64,000 nucleotides of DNA from NCBI RefSeq assembly GCF_964019385.1, contig NC_088649.1:18692026-18756025 (forward strand). Direction: 5' to 3'. The notes under the pieces were generated by a model, which was given only the letters and a program-made list of their open reading frames with translations, ran no database searches and was not told the DNA's origin. The DNA is from Sycon ciliatum (taxonomy: Eukaryota > Porifera > Calcarea > Leucosolenida > Sycettidae). Every line of letters begins with the position of its first letter. Positions within the stretch are counted from its first letter, which is position 1. The position numbers were made by a program, and so were the translations under genes. Below are positions 30,431 to 41,150 of this stretch, in pieces.

Positions 30431-30663
30431 ACTACTTCTCTGTTAATTCTTATACTGTGACGTCAACCGCAGAGAAGTGACATTCTTTTGCTTGTGGAGC
30501 TCTTCGACGCCATACAGCTGCAGACGAGCAAGCAGAGGTTGGGCGCTTGTGCGAGGTGGCAGGCCGAATACGGCGCGTGCCGCACGGTTTTGCTGGACCT
30601 GAAGGCGGGACCGCTGGGTAGGGCGCTTTGCTGGAACTTCTTGAAAACGGTTGCAAAATGACT

Positions 30664-31130
30664 ATGAAACTTTGTTGTTGTTGTTGTATACTTTATTTAT
30701 AGTGGAAATCAAAACAGGCAAAATTCCTAATAACATTGGACCCACTGTGAATAAAAATGTTAAAGGATATGACTTTAGATCAGGGCTTAGCTCTTCACCA
30801 AGGTGAACTACAGAAGTGGGGTGACGAATAGGAATATTGTCCATACGGGTTGCTGATGGTGTAGGGAGTTGGTAGTTGCAGAGGGAGGAAGTCTTCTCCG
30901 GAGAGAATTCACCATGGACGCTCCTGACCCATTGCTGGCAGCTGTCGAGCTCCTGCTGGACGCTAGACTGATTCTCATCGACGGACAATGCCCGGTTAAT
31001 ACAGTAGAAAGTGTGGAGGGGCAAGGAGACGGACTTTATCACAATAGTACTTTCCGGAAATCTAGGAAAACACAGCCAAACTGACTGCGTGACAGATCAA
31101 GGCGGGCTTACCGTTAGCCTATAGTAGGGT
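30664..31130 (-). pseudogene. LINE 3' end C with (CAA)n tail
   Basis: The minus-strand frame 30662-31042 contains SVQQELDSCQQWVRSVHGEF, SPEKTSSLCNY and SVVHLGEELSPDLKS, a LINE reverse transcriptase segment after the catalytic core. It then jumps to 3' UTR sequence shared with 16250-16354. The tail is (CAA)n on the minus strand. Between SPDLKS and the tail the thumb region is missing, an internal deletion. Confidence 0.7.
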
Positions 31131-31309
31131 TGAATAAGCCGGGGCTTATTTTTCTCACACAAATAGCCCCTCAACCTCCTAGCGACCTAGCCTACACCAT
31201 TCTTATTTTTCTTCTTCTTGTACTACAGTCTATGCACAGTTAAGTTGACAGATATATTCCCAGTAAGCCATGAACGGAGACCCCCTCGACTTAGGCCTCG
31301 GCCTTTGGG

Positions 31310-31317
31310 GAATCCAT

Positions 31318-31346
<29 letters not shown>
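31310..31346. repeat. (AAAT)n microsatellite
   Basis: About nine TAAA units, probably the tail of an old retroelement. Confidence 0.9.
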
Positions 31347-31348
<2 letters not shown>

Positions 31349-31448
31349 CGTGTACACACTGTATGCTGTGCCTGGTGAAATTCTAGGCTAGCCGTTCAAT
31401 TTGAAAACAAAAAAAACCATCACATGTACTCCTGGTACTGATCAAGGT

Positions 31449-32705
31449 CTAGAGTCCAAAGCAAATTGGTTTCCCTGTTTGATCGTTCTCTCCTAATTTG
31501 GCAAGATTATTGGCGGGGACGTTTCCGACGACAATTACTGTTACACTCGTTGGACATCGTTCTTCAGCCCAATGCACGAATCCTCTCTCCCCACGCAAAC
31601 GCACACCGGTCGCATTCAGGAGCGTTCCCAGCACGGCGTCCTCGATGTTACCAGGGACAATGTCACTGGTGTAGCGCACTACCTCCTGGACACTGAGCTG
31701 GACGACGTCACGTGACAGGATATAGGCAAAGCCGGAGGCGAAAGGAGGGTACTGTCGCCCACCTTGGAACAGGGGACTACTTGCATGAACACAATTCGGA
31801 TTACGTGGAAAAGATGAGCATTTAATCATATTTCTGTCGTTGTGGGAATGGCCTGAATATAGTTCATGTCTGGGCTGACGCAGCAGCCAGGGGATTAGGT
31901 GACGAAACACAATGTACGCATCGTCATCCACCATCATCAGGTAATCATAGTGCTTCTCCCGACGCAAACTCCACATCAGGGACCACTGGGTCTTGGAAGT
32001 CATTCGGTCATAACTATCAGCGAATGGCGCCAGGAACATGTCACCTTTCTCTGCTACCTCTTCTTTTAGTTGTCTCATGACGGTGGCATTTGTTGAAGTT
32101 CCTGTCAGGAAAAGACATTCCACAGTGATTGTCTCCATCATCTGATGTTCCTTCCGCGGTAAATTAGCTTTGTTTCCATAAAGCTCTCCACTTGTGCAGC
32201 GTGAGAGCCACAGTCTCCTGGTGACTTGGCGCCGCTGGAAATAGCTCGGGCCTGTCTTGACAATAATTATCAGCAGAAGAGATCGAGGTTGCACTGCCTG
32301 CCTAGCACTGCTTGGCTCGGCTGACTTGAGCTCGCCTTGCGACATTTCCGTGCTTCCTACTGTATCCATGGTCGTCTGAGACACCAGCTTGGCGATGGCA
32401 GCCGCCTTTTCGGTACCAGCGGTGTTCAGGCTCAGTCGACGACGGTGAGTGGGTGGCGAATTCCAAGCTGGCACCGGTCTGCGAGCTGACAATACATCGT
32501 CGCGCCTGTCCTTCTCCTCGAACTGCGTGTGTAGTACTTCAACTTGACGACCAGCACTTTGCTGCCTCGCCCTGGCGTTTCGCTGCTCGGATGTGTCTGT
32601 CCAAAAATAACCAGTCCTGACGGGAAAGTGCATCAACGCGGCCAGAAAAGTGAGCACCTGAAGAAAACAGGCTAGCAGCAGGAGAAACGTCTTCCTGTCC
32701 GCCAT
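31449..32705 (-). CDS. Beta-1,3-galactosyltransferase-like glycosyltransferase (GT31)
   Basis: This enzyme would transfer galactose or N-acetylhexosamine from a UDP-sugar in a beta-1,3 linkage, in the Golgi lumen. I start it at the ATG at 32705 (MADRKTF), because this puts a membrane anchor at residues 6-26 (FLLLLACFLQVLTFLAALM) right after a short cytosolic tail, as in type II Golgi enzymes. The frame is open 37 codons further upstream. A stem of ~110 residues follows. The catalytic domain has RRQVTRRLW, FLTGTSTN, FADSYDRMTSKTQWSLMW, the metal-binding MMVDDDAYI (DDD at residues 260-262), QYPPFASGFAYILSRDVV and EDAVLG (355-360), in the family order. The length of 418 residues is normal. There are no introns or stops. 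It is the only confident host gene here. The exact acceptor is not predictable. Confidence 0.85.
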   Translation of the reverse strand: MADRKTFLLLLACFLQVLTFLAALMHFPVRTGYFWTDTSEQRNARARQQSAGRQVEVLHTQFEEKDRRDDVLSARRPVPAWNSPPTHRRRLSLNTAGTEKAAAIAKLVSQTTMDTVGSTEMSQGELKSAEPSSARQAVQPRSLLLIIIVKTGPSYFQRRQVTRRLWLSRCTSGELYGNKANLPRKEHQMMETITVECLFLTGTSTNATVMRQLKEEVAEKGDMFLAPFADSYDRMTSKTQWSLMWSLRREKHYDYLMMVDDDAYIVFRHLIPWLLRQPRHELYSGHSHNDRNMIKCSSFPRNPNCVHASSPLFQGGRQYPPFASGFAYILSRDVVQLSVQEVVRYTSDIVPGNIEDAVLGTLLNATGVRLRGERGFVHWAEERCPTSVTVIVVGNVPANNLAKLGENDQTGKPICFGL

Positions 32706-32816
32706 AGCCTGATAGCGAGCCGTAGCCAATGGAATCAGCGAATGAGTGCTGCCAGTTGAGGTGCGGCAGCTACCTAAACCCTTTGCCGTCACCTCGTCAC
32801 CGCACTGTGCGAACAT

Positions 32817-33084
32817 AAAGACAGTGACAAATGGGCAGTCATATCAGCCAAGCTGTTCACTTGCACTGCTGTGTTTACATGAGAAATTTCAATCCGGGTT
32901 GAAAGTCTGTACGGTGAAAAACAGCTGTGTATGTATCGAGCCCACCAAATTCAAAAATCGCCACGCGCTATATAGTCCGTGCGCCAAGGGGTACTCAAGG
33001 GCTGATTTTATTTGCAACCGTGGGAAACGAAGTCACCAAGACGCCTTCATTTGAGGCTTTTGGAATTGGAGAATTTATTGAATT
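32817..33084. promoter_or_regulatory. Presumed upstream region of the GT31 gene
   Basis: No repeat or coding sequence is evident. A 'CGCTATATAGTCC' word at 32967-32979 could serve as a TATA element on either strand. Any promoter role is inferred only from position. Confidence 0.25.
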
Positions 33085-34106
33085 TAGGTATGTGCTGATT
33101 TTAGGTGGAATACAATAAAATACTGGAAAAGCTGACAGGATCTCTTTTCTAAATTTAGCTTTTCTGCTGTCGAGGCCTCCTTTTACGGAATACTCAATGA
33201 CAGGTGATCTCTGAGTTGACCAGTTTCTTTCGATTCATTTGCTTATGCTCACCCTTTCATTTACGGAAACGTGTGCTGATTTTATTCGGATTTAGATCCA
33301 TTCGTATCTCTTTGCCCTTGCCAACAGTGTGCGAAGAACGCGAGTTCACCTTCTTGACGGTAAGGCTTATGTTGCTGCTGATGTGTTGTCGAAATACTCA
33401 TGTTCATTGTACATTGGTGCGTTACAAGTAAGGCACTGGTCATGATTGCTTCCGGCATTCCGTGCTCCGATCACAGGGTAGAATCTGAATTTTGCAGGTT
33501 CAAGGAGTCCTGGACGCATTGGCCGAGTATGCAAAATAAATTCGCATATCAGGGAAAATCTCCATTATGGAGAGGTTCATGCATTCAGTGACTTGTTTGC
33601 TGCATACGAAACAAGCCACTGGGTGCAGTCTCGTCTCGTGAAAATCTCGTACGATTGGATTTGTTTACTCGAGTCTGGGCTGTTTGATTTGTGAGTAGCG
33701 CCGAGATTGCACTGCCCCAAATAAAGTTGCGTGCCGGCAGAGCAAGAATTACGATCTGCAATCTGTTTGTAGTACCTGCAAGAATGTGCTGTACATGTAT
33801 CGTATTTTCTCTGTTGTTGTTTCAGTTGCCGTCATGTTGCTAAAGAAAGGTTCAGTGACTCATTTGTTTCATACAAGACGAGTCAATGGTTTGGTCTGGC
33901 TTAGAATCTTTCGCTGTAGAAGAAATCTATTCGTGTCTCTAGTGGAGAAATAATTGTATTCACTCGTTATAAAATAGGGTTAAGACAAACTCACAGAACA
34001 AATACCATCACTGCATCAGTCACTTGGTGTTCGTCCTAAAGAGGTTTGACTGGATATCATTCATACTCACCAAAGTCGTGTAACATTTTATTATTATGGA
34101 GTGCCT

Positions 34107-34959
34107 TAGTAATCTCTTGTTAGGTTGAGTTGGGTAACTCCGCTCTTCTTCCTCGCTCACCGGAGGAATTTCTCTAGTCTCCTCGCGCAACTGGGGAGCA
34201 CTCCAATGGAGAGAGAAAGATTTTTATAGGGCGGCTTGGTGTGAGAGGTGGACTGAGACTTGACGGCGCTAACGGCGAATATCAAGACCTTACGGCCACG
34301 GAGCTGCGGGACTCTGCGCTGGTCGTCTATCCGTGTGGAGGCAAAGCAAACGCGGGCAACATTCTGCTGAAGCGAGCGTGGAGCTGAAGCTGGATTGGTG
34401 ACTGACGTACCTGCTTACTCCACAACACCGGCGCATAATGATGTGCATGTACAAGACTTCGTGAGTATTCAACTCTAATTCGTGTTCCGTCAGCGTCAGT
34501 ATCAGCAAGTACAGTCATGTAGTACAATTTGTTCCCAAAATAACTTCGGGACAGTCTGTTCATGGTTTTCATTTTTTATTGGACTCGTTCTCTACACTTG
34601 CGATAATTTAGCGGCAATTCTAACGTTGTAGCGTTGTTCTCTTGTAATTTAGTGGAACCTGTATTGAGTAACTGAGTTTTATGTTTCGTTACATTGTCGT
34701 CAGATCTCCTGTGTACCGGTTTTGTGGCACAATGATTATAGCCATTATATTTGGTCGTCTCTATTCTTGTGCAATCATGCATATGTAGGTTGGTTCTCTT
34801 CATGTTATTGTGACCAATTTCATAGATGTTGGTTGCCTTGTTGCTTTTCTCCCCTCTCCTCTCACCCAAGCCATTCTGCATAAGCGAAGCTGTGGACGCA
34901 GCATACTGCTGCTACACTTCAACGCGGGAATGCGTATAATAATAATAATAGTAATCTCT
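34107..34959 (+). mobile_element. 831-bp retrotransposon insertion with LINE-type 3' tail
   Basis: The insert 34118-34948 is flanked by TAGTAATCTCT at 34107-34117 and 34949-34959. The 21-kb copy lacks it. It starts TGTTAGGTTGAGTTGGG and ends in a structured tail (TAAGCGAAG, hairpin GCAGCA-TAC-TGCTGC, CAACGCGGGAA) followed by (ATA)n. It contains no recognisable protein. It is either a SINE-like passenger or a LINE with its coding region deleted. Confidence 0.78.
34881..34935 (+). promoter_or_regulatory. Structured 3' tail, diverged version
   Basis: TAAGCGAAG, a six-pair hairpin at 34898-34912 with a TAC loop, then CTTCAACGCGGGAA. Same order as 6555-6605 and 41077-41130, but different stem bases that still pair. 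Confidence 0.6.
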
Positions 34960-35379
34960 CAGTACCTCCAACCATATATCCTTGCCCCTTATATCCTCAG
35001 GATCAGTGTAGTTGTAGGAACGAGGTGTCGGACTCAACAATGTATTTGTTTACATTTTAATACATGTTTATTGTTCCTATAATACACATGTTTATTCCCG
35101 TAGCTATGCAGAAGACGTTACTTCAGTAACGTCTGGCGCTAGCCAGTGTCCACACAGCTTTAATTTGGTGTTTGTGTGTTTGTTTGTTTGTTTGTTTGTG
35201 TCACGGCTGGAGCTATCCCGTATCTGTCCCGTATCTGTCCCGTATCTGTGACTACAAAGGCTCTACAGGATTGTACATAACAGCTGTCCACAATATTTGC
35301 GGGCTCCTGTATCTGTCCCGTACCGTACCAATATTCGTCGTATTATGTATACGACTCCCTGATGTAGAGGGAGATTTGG

Positions 35380-35700
35380 AAAGAAATAGGGAGACGAGGA
35401 GGAAATTAAATTAGAATAGACGCCGAATTGGTGATAGGATGCGTCAGCATAAACATACATGTACTTTGGAAGAGAGATCCCGTCGTCTCCAAAATAAGCG
35501 TGAACGAGCGATTCAGCGCCGGTCACAGGAAACGTCGGAAGAGAGATCCCGTCGACTCCAGAAACCCCGTGATCGGCAGAGTCCGCCGGTCCCAGGCAAC
35601 GTCAGGACAGACATCCCATTGAGTCCAGAATGCCCGTGATCGGCAGAGTCAGCGCCGGTCCCAGTGAACGTCAGGACAGACATCCCGTCGACGCGCAGAA
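35380..35700 (+). pseudogene. Arginine/glutamate repeat coding fragment
   Basis: One frame reads RRIGDRMRQHKHTCTLEERS, then RRLQNKRERAIQRRSQETSE and ERSRRLQKPRDRQS. This (R..R)n(EERSRRLQ)n pattern recalls the low-complexity N-terminal region of animal Helitron or helicase-like ORFs, but no helicase follows. At 35690-35765 and 35867-35945 an ~85-bp segment (CGACGCGCAGAAAAACTAAA, TTTTGCCGTCGGAC.GGATAC) is directly repeated. Confidence 0.4.
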
Positions 35701-35945
35701 AAACTAAATCTGCAGCCTCTTTTGCCGTCGGACGGGATACGTATTATAGGAGACTGTAAAGTTATGTAATGTCCAAATTTCCACGTGAGCAGCAGGTCAC
35801 TCGCGTTGATCTTTCGAAGTGCGAGCCAAATAACGCGAGCTGAACTTTCGCGCCGCAGACATCCGGTCGACGCGCAGAAAAACTAAATCTGCAGACTCTT
35901 TTGCCGTCGGACAGGATACGTATTTTAGGAGACTGCTAAGTTATG

Positions 35946-36480
35946 TAATGTGCTCCACAGGCAACCATGCATTCGGCGTCGTCATTGGCTCAACAGGTCA
36001 ATGTACATGTATTACTACAAAAAAAGGCCAGAAAATCCGATTACTGTATTAAAATCAACTAATTTTCGCTGGCGATTTAATTTCGCTGATTTCGCCGCTT
36101 GGTACCAACCGGCCAAAGTAAATCGCAGGCCAAAGTTTGTTATATAGGCAAATGATGCATGATTGAGCAATTGATGCATGTGAGAGCAAAAATACCGATC
36201 GATTTCAAATTTGACGTGAAATTGCGCGTCACGTCGGAAATAACGTGCATCTTAACCTCTCTAATAGAGAGGTTTCTATTTCTCATCGGCCAAAATTTGT
36301 TGATTTACAGTATAAGGAGATAAAAAGAAAAGAAGGAGCAAACCAAAAGTAGATGATATTAGAGAAATAACAATCCGCAATAAATTCTGCAAATACTTTT
36401 GCCTCAGTTCTTATAACATGTACGATGAGCTAGGCAAACAAGCATAAAAGCATAGCGTAGGGCCCTGAGCTTCCAAGCTC
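35946..36480. other. No supported gene
   Basis: Only short open frames are seen. The 12-bp palindrome-like 'AACCTCTCTAATAGAGAGGTT' at 36254-36274 resembles the end of the TA-flanked element at 53.9 kb joined head to head. Confidence 0.5.
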
Positions 36481-37510
36481 TCTCGTTGTTCCTACTTTGC
36501 TGTGTTGTTTTAGACAATCGTGGACTTGGAACACTTTGAAGTCATTGAACTACTTCCAAAGGTTTTATCGACATCAAAAGGGTTATGGTTTCAGTACAAT
36601 ATGATGCCGGATGACCTTATCACGACCACCCATGGCTACAATTATAAACACAGAATCAACAAAAACATCTGCGGCACGCACCTGGTTACAATTCTCAAGT
36701 AAATGTGATTTAGGGACCATCGCAAAAGTTCGCAGAAGCCCCTGAAACGAAGAGCATACGTTTGGGGGGGGAGGGAGTCGGTGCGAAAATCGCAAACCGG
36801 GCTTCAATTCAAAAAAGTATTGACGACATAATTATAGGAGCTGTAGGATTAGCATGCCATCACAGCCGGCGTAGATATATCGCTTGAATGTGAAAGCAAT
36901 ATACACCAATCAACGTTCATTGTAATGCTCAAAGGATACAACTGCATAGCTCTAGCTGTTCTCGTTCTTAGATCACCCACTGCAAGGTGATATCATCGTT
37001 GCATTTATAAAGTGCTGTACATTGTTACACACTGATACAACAATGCTTGTGTAGTATTATTATAATAATTATTATGTGTGAGCATCGAAGTGAAAAAATG
37101 AAGCCCATATTGTGACTGTCGTTTCGTTTGAGGGGGGAGGGAGGGGGGTCAGGCCCGAAACTCACGGTCTTCGTTTCGGGGGCTTCTGCGAACTTTTGCG
37201 ATGGTCCCTTAGGGTGTGGACATCTGAATTTTCTGAAAGGCAAGACAATTTTATGACAGAGTCATGAAATTCTGCAACAGCAACATCCACAGAATGACCT
37301 GCGTATAAAAAAAAGTTTCACCGCCACTACCCATATGATTTCCCTGGAGAAGAACATGAATATGCAAGACTACATAATTATAGTGCCATTTTCTGCAAGA
37401 AAAGGCTTGCACATCAATGCGTATAATACGGTATTGAATTTGATATACATGTAGAGGCGCTACATGTAGGCCATCATTTAGGACATTCCATTCGTGACAC
37501 AATTATTATA
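36481..37510 (-). repeat. Dispersed repeat family Y, copy 3, split by a MITE
   Basis: 36510-36712 and 37209-37500 are contiguous in the copies at 20.5-20.9 and 25.2-25.6 kb. They are separated here only by the MITE at 36713-37208. Confidence 0.78.
36710..37211. mobile_element. Harbinger-type MITE with TTA target duplication
   Basis: The element 36713-37208 (496 bp) has terminal inverted repeats GGGACCATCGCAAAAGTTCG and inverse (about 38 bp in all). It is flanked by TTA at 36710-36712 and 37209-37211. Removing it restores GATTTAGGGTGTGGAC, which is found uninterrupted near 25300. A 3-bp TTA duplication with GGG ends is typical of PIF/Harbinger. No transposase is encoded. Confidence 0.85.
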
Positions 37511-37812
37511 ATAATATCCTTAGGCCAAGTTAGGGGCCGGTCACATTGAGGGAACAATCCTCAGATTATAAACCGGGAATTATTTGTTCTGCTTTTCATC
37601 ACGGCCACACTGCATAAGCACAATGAAAAAAAATCTCACTCACGCGAGCAATTTTTTTGTCAGCACTCGCTTGTTTGGATGAGAGAGTGACGCCTCTCAG
37701 CCATGGTGGTTCTGTTCTTGAACCCTATGGCGTATGTCTTTCGCTAATGAGCAGGTTGGTTTGAGGACCCGCAGTATTCTGAGTAGCAGTCGTAGAAACA
37801 AGAGTAGCTTGT

Positions 37813-40763
37813 TTCACGTCGGAACTTTCAATGTTCGTGGACTAAATTCAAATTTGAAAAAAAAATCAACTTATTTGTGACCTAACAAGATATGGAGCTG
37901 AACTCTGCTGCCTGCAAGAGACGAAAATCTCTCAGGGCTTCGATGGAATTATTGATAATTATCGACTCCTGTGTCTTTCGTCGACCTCTCGACACTATGG
38001 ACTTGGATTCGCCGTAAAAATAAGTTTACTGCCCCGAATTGCACAGATACTGGAGTATCTCTGACCGGATCGCTGTGCTGCAGCTATGGCTGTCCGATAG
38101 AACTCTGTGCTCGTTTATCAACGTTTATGCACCAACATCTGGATGCGTTGCGGAGGATCCTGCCTGTCTGGATGAATTCTACAACAGTTTATTGGAGACA
38201 ATTCAGAAGCTTCGATCATCAGCCATGCTTTTCGTGATAGGTGATTTCAATGCAAAAGTTGGAAAACGTTCCGTCACAGCTACGGGGAGACATGATTTGT
38301 CGTGCTGCGGAGCACACTCAAGAGGCCGCCGCAATTACAGTGGACAGGCTCTGTCTGACTTTGCGTCGGACAACCACCTGTTTGCTTGCAACACTGCATT
38401 CCAACACCGTGCGGCACATATCACAACATGGACAGGATGGCGTCGCAACCCAGACGGTGGTTCAGCAATACCCATATACAACCAGATCGATTATATATTC
38501 TGTGGGAATAGTGAGCGTTCTGTGGTGGAAGATGCGAGGTCATATGCGGGGACAAAGATGGAGAGTGACCACCGCCTTGTCCTCGCAAAAGTCAACCTGA
38601 CCAATCTTTACAAGAAATTGAATGCGCCATGCATATCAAGGGAGACCAATGACAAATTCAGTGTATCTGAATTCAGTGACTTGAGCAAGAGGGAGGCATA
38701 CCAAGCGGCAATCGAGCGGGGTCTGGAATTGACATGCCGTGAGATGGACAACATGGGTGTTGAGGAGCATGCCCGGAAGATCACCGGCATTATGAAGGAG
38801 TCAGCTGCATCATCCATTGGCATAGTACCAAAAAGAAGAAAAGTACATACAAATGGCTATAACAGTGCCATTGAACAGCTAGCCGAGAAAAAACGCAAGT
38901 TACGTTTGGATCTCACTAACTGCAAAGACGCTGGGAAGATTTCTGAGATGAAGCAAGAACGCAATCGCATTTCACACCAGATTCGGCGGGAATGCCTCAA
39001 GATGGCATCGAGCAGGCTCGATGAACGAGTGGGAGAAATAGGAAGAATAAAGAATGACGCAAAGATGTTCAAAGCAACCCAGCTACTCCGTCGTCAGAAA
39101 CAATCACCGGTTATCGTTGAGGATGCTGAAGGCAAAATTATACCTCAACCTGCGGAATCGGTGAAAGCAGTCAAGGAACACTTCAGAACTATATTCTGCA
39201 ACCAGGCACTAGCAACAACTGTGTTGGAGAGGAGTGAAATGCCACTGAACCGATCCATAACGACTGAGGAGGTGTTCAAGGCTGCAACACGTTTAAATAA
39301 CGGCAGAGCATCCGGCCCCGATGGAATCCCGGCTGAGCTCCTGAAGTATGGGACGCAATCACTGCATGGTAACATAGCCACATTATTCAATAATTACGCT
39401 AAAGATCAACGCATCCAGCTTGGTGATGGTATATTGGTCCCGTTGCCGAAACCGGGCAAGAAGAGAGGTCCCCCTGCAAATTTGCGGCCAGTTACCCTTC
39501 TAAATACACTACGCAAGCTCAGTACTGTCTCTAATCGTATTGACGCGTATTAAGCCGGCAGTTGATCAATACCTCTCGCACTGCCAGAGCAGATTTTGCA
39601 ACGGGAGAAGTACAGCGGATGCTGTGTACTCCTACAGATGGTTGGCAGCAAGATGCCAAAGAGTAAAGGAAGATATCGCCATTTTGGGAATTGATATGTC
39701 GAAACCCTTTGACACTATTTCAAGACCAAAGCTCATGAACGTGCTGGAGACTATTGTGAACCGGGACGAATTACATCTTATTCAGTGCTCACTTACGGAT
39801 ACCACCATTAAAGTACGGCTAAACAACATCCTGAGCCAGCCACTTGAAACATACAATGGGACTCCACAGGGAGATTCTCTGTCGCCGGTATTGTTTACGA
39901 TATACCTGGAAGCTGCGTTAAGAGAGGTACGAAACCGTCTACCGCCGCGACCAGACCGAGACGTCCAGCTGCTTCTGCCCGGAGAGTCGGAATATGCAGA
40001 TGATGTGGACTTCATCAGTACCGACCAAAAGTATCTAAAATATTGCCTTCCTACAATATCCTCTTTGTTAGCAGAGTGGAACGTGAAGATGAATGAGGGG
40101 AAGACGGAACACACCATGATAAGCAGACAAAAGGATCGAATAGAGGAACAGTGGCGACACACAATAAAGCTGGGCTCGATGCTTGGAGTGGATGAGGACA
40201 TAGGCAGACGAAAGCGGTTGGCTGCAAGCGCACTTCACCGGATGTGGGTGATATGGCTGAGAGGGCAACACATCAGAGAGTCTCTACGAGTGCGCCTCTA
40301 TAATAGCTTCATTCTACCAATCCTGCTTTATAACTGTGGCACATGGAGTCTCACGGGGATACAGGAGCGGAAATTGGACTCGTTCCACAGGCAGCAGCTG
40401 CGAACAGTGATAGGCATTAAATACCCGCTCATAATAAAGAACACTTCCCTGTATAAACGCACAGAATCTCGCCCCGTGAGCCAAATCATCAGAGATGCTA
40501 GATGGAGGCTGTTTGGTCATGTGCTGCGTTTGGAAGAGGCAGCCCCAGCCAGACGTGCCATGGGAGCTTACTTCTTAGGGGGTAACGGCCCCAGCTTTAG
40601 GGGACGCCCAAGAACAACGCTCCCGCGAACGCTCAATAATGATCTCAAAAAGCTGAAAAATAATACCGCCCTAGAGACTGGCGATGACTTGAACATGCTG
40701 CAGCAGCTTGCCCAAGACTGTCGACAGTGGCGGGAACTGGTGAAGGCTGTATGTAGCTGCTAA
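37813..40763 (+). pseudogene. LINE ORF2: endonuclease and reverse transcriptase, three frameshifts
   Basis: The endonuclease begins FHVGTFNVRGLN (37813), is shifted at an A run (37857-37865), and continues QLICDLTRYGAELCCLQETK. It is shifted again near 38035-38060, then has INVYAPTSG, VIGDFNAKVG, YNQIDYIFCG and SDHRLVLA, the conserved endonuclease motifs. The reverse transcriptase starts RASGPDGIPAELLKYG and LRPVTLLN. It is shifted near 39525-39545, then continues with ILGIDMSKPFDTI (motif A), GTPQGDSLSPVLF (motif B) and the catalytic YADDVDF (motif C). The C-terminus ends QLAQDCRQWRELVKAVCSC. The lesions are few, so the copy is dead but young. Clade not assigned. Confidence 0.85.
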
Positions 40764-40800
40764 TGAAACAATGGACATAATTACCTTTATTATATAGATA

Positions 40801-40900
40801 ATGGAGATGACTTGCAACAGGCTGCAGCAGCTCGCCCAGGATCGCCCTCAATGGCAGGACCCGGTGAAGGTTGTATGTAGCCGCTAATGCAACAATGGAC
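40801..40900 (+). repeat. Tandem copy of the LINE coding tail
   Basis: GAGATGACTTG, CTGCAGCAGCT.GCCCA, GGTGAAGG.TGTATGTAGC and AACAATGGACATAA repeat the 40681-40780 sequence with about 20 percent divergence. Confidence 0.85.
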
Positions 40901-41076
40901 ATAACTTTGCGTTTCCATCTTGTCTTTTTTGCGATTGTGATGCTTGATGTGCACTGTGCTTCCTCACATTCACTTGCTCCTTCTTGCAGCTTGTCTCTTT
41001 TTTCTGTTTTTGTTTTGTTCTGTTTTGACGCTCTGTGTGCATTGCGCTTCCTCGCGCTCACTTGCTCCTTCTTGCG

Positions 41077-41130
41077 GCTTAAGCGAAGGCTATATGTGAG
41101 CTTTATAAGCTCACTGATGCTAACGCGAAT
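41077..41130 (+). promoter_or_regulatory. Structured LINE 3' tail
   Basis: GCTTAAGCGAAGGCTATAT, hairpin GTGAGCTT-TAT-AAGCTCAC (41096-41114), TGATGCTAACGCGAA, then (TAA)n. Confidence 0.75.
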
Positions 41131-41150
41131 AGAGCATAATAATAAATAAT

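Larger units (their letters stand above)
28557..30660 (-). pseudogene. LINE 3' end B, interrupted by a DIRS-like element
   Basis: Minus-strand coding pieces are 30450-30656 (one frame gives NRAARAVFGLPPRTSAQPLL then LQLYGVEELHKQKN) and, after the insertion, 28809-29082 (ALQALLEHPSTRTTRAQRSL, GSILWNTLPSDVRG, FKQACLPFCL and a stop). Together they make a LINE reverse transcriptase C-terminus. The tail at 28558-28634 has (GTAG)n and the same ATTCGC...AAACGGGC motif as LINE A. Confidence 0.7.
33085..35068 (+). repeat. Inverted duplicate of 20965-22205 with an insertion
   Basis: 33085-34107 and 34960-35068 match the 21-22 kb segment in reverse. Both copies carry the FSDLFA.YET-type coding-like phrases. 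The two copies differ by indels and substitutions, so the duplication is not recent. Confidence 0.75.
37813..41150 (+). mobile_element. Endonuclease-type LINE, nearly full length
   Basis: The element runs from an apurinic-type endonuclease start (about 37813) through the reverse transcriptase to a stop at 40763. The 3' UTR includes a diverged repeat of the last coding segment (40801-40900), then a structured tail (41077-41130) and (TAA)n. The 6.0-6.65 kb fragment is a truncated relative. Confidence 0.82.

Noticed and set aside
41111..41130. CTGATGC...GCGAA in the LINE tail as a hammerhead
   Set aside because: Lacks the conserved GA at core positions 8-9 and has no stem III or cleavage context; explained better as the conserved tail motif.
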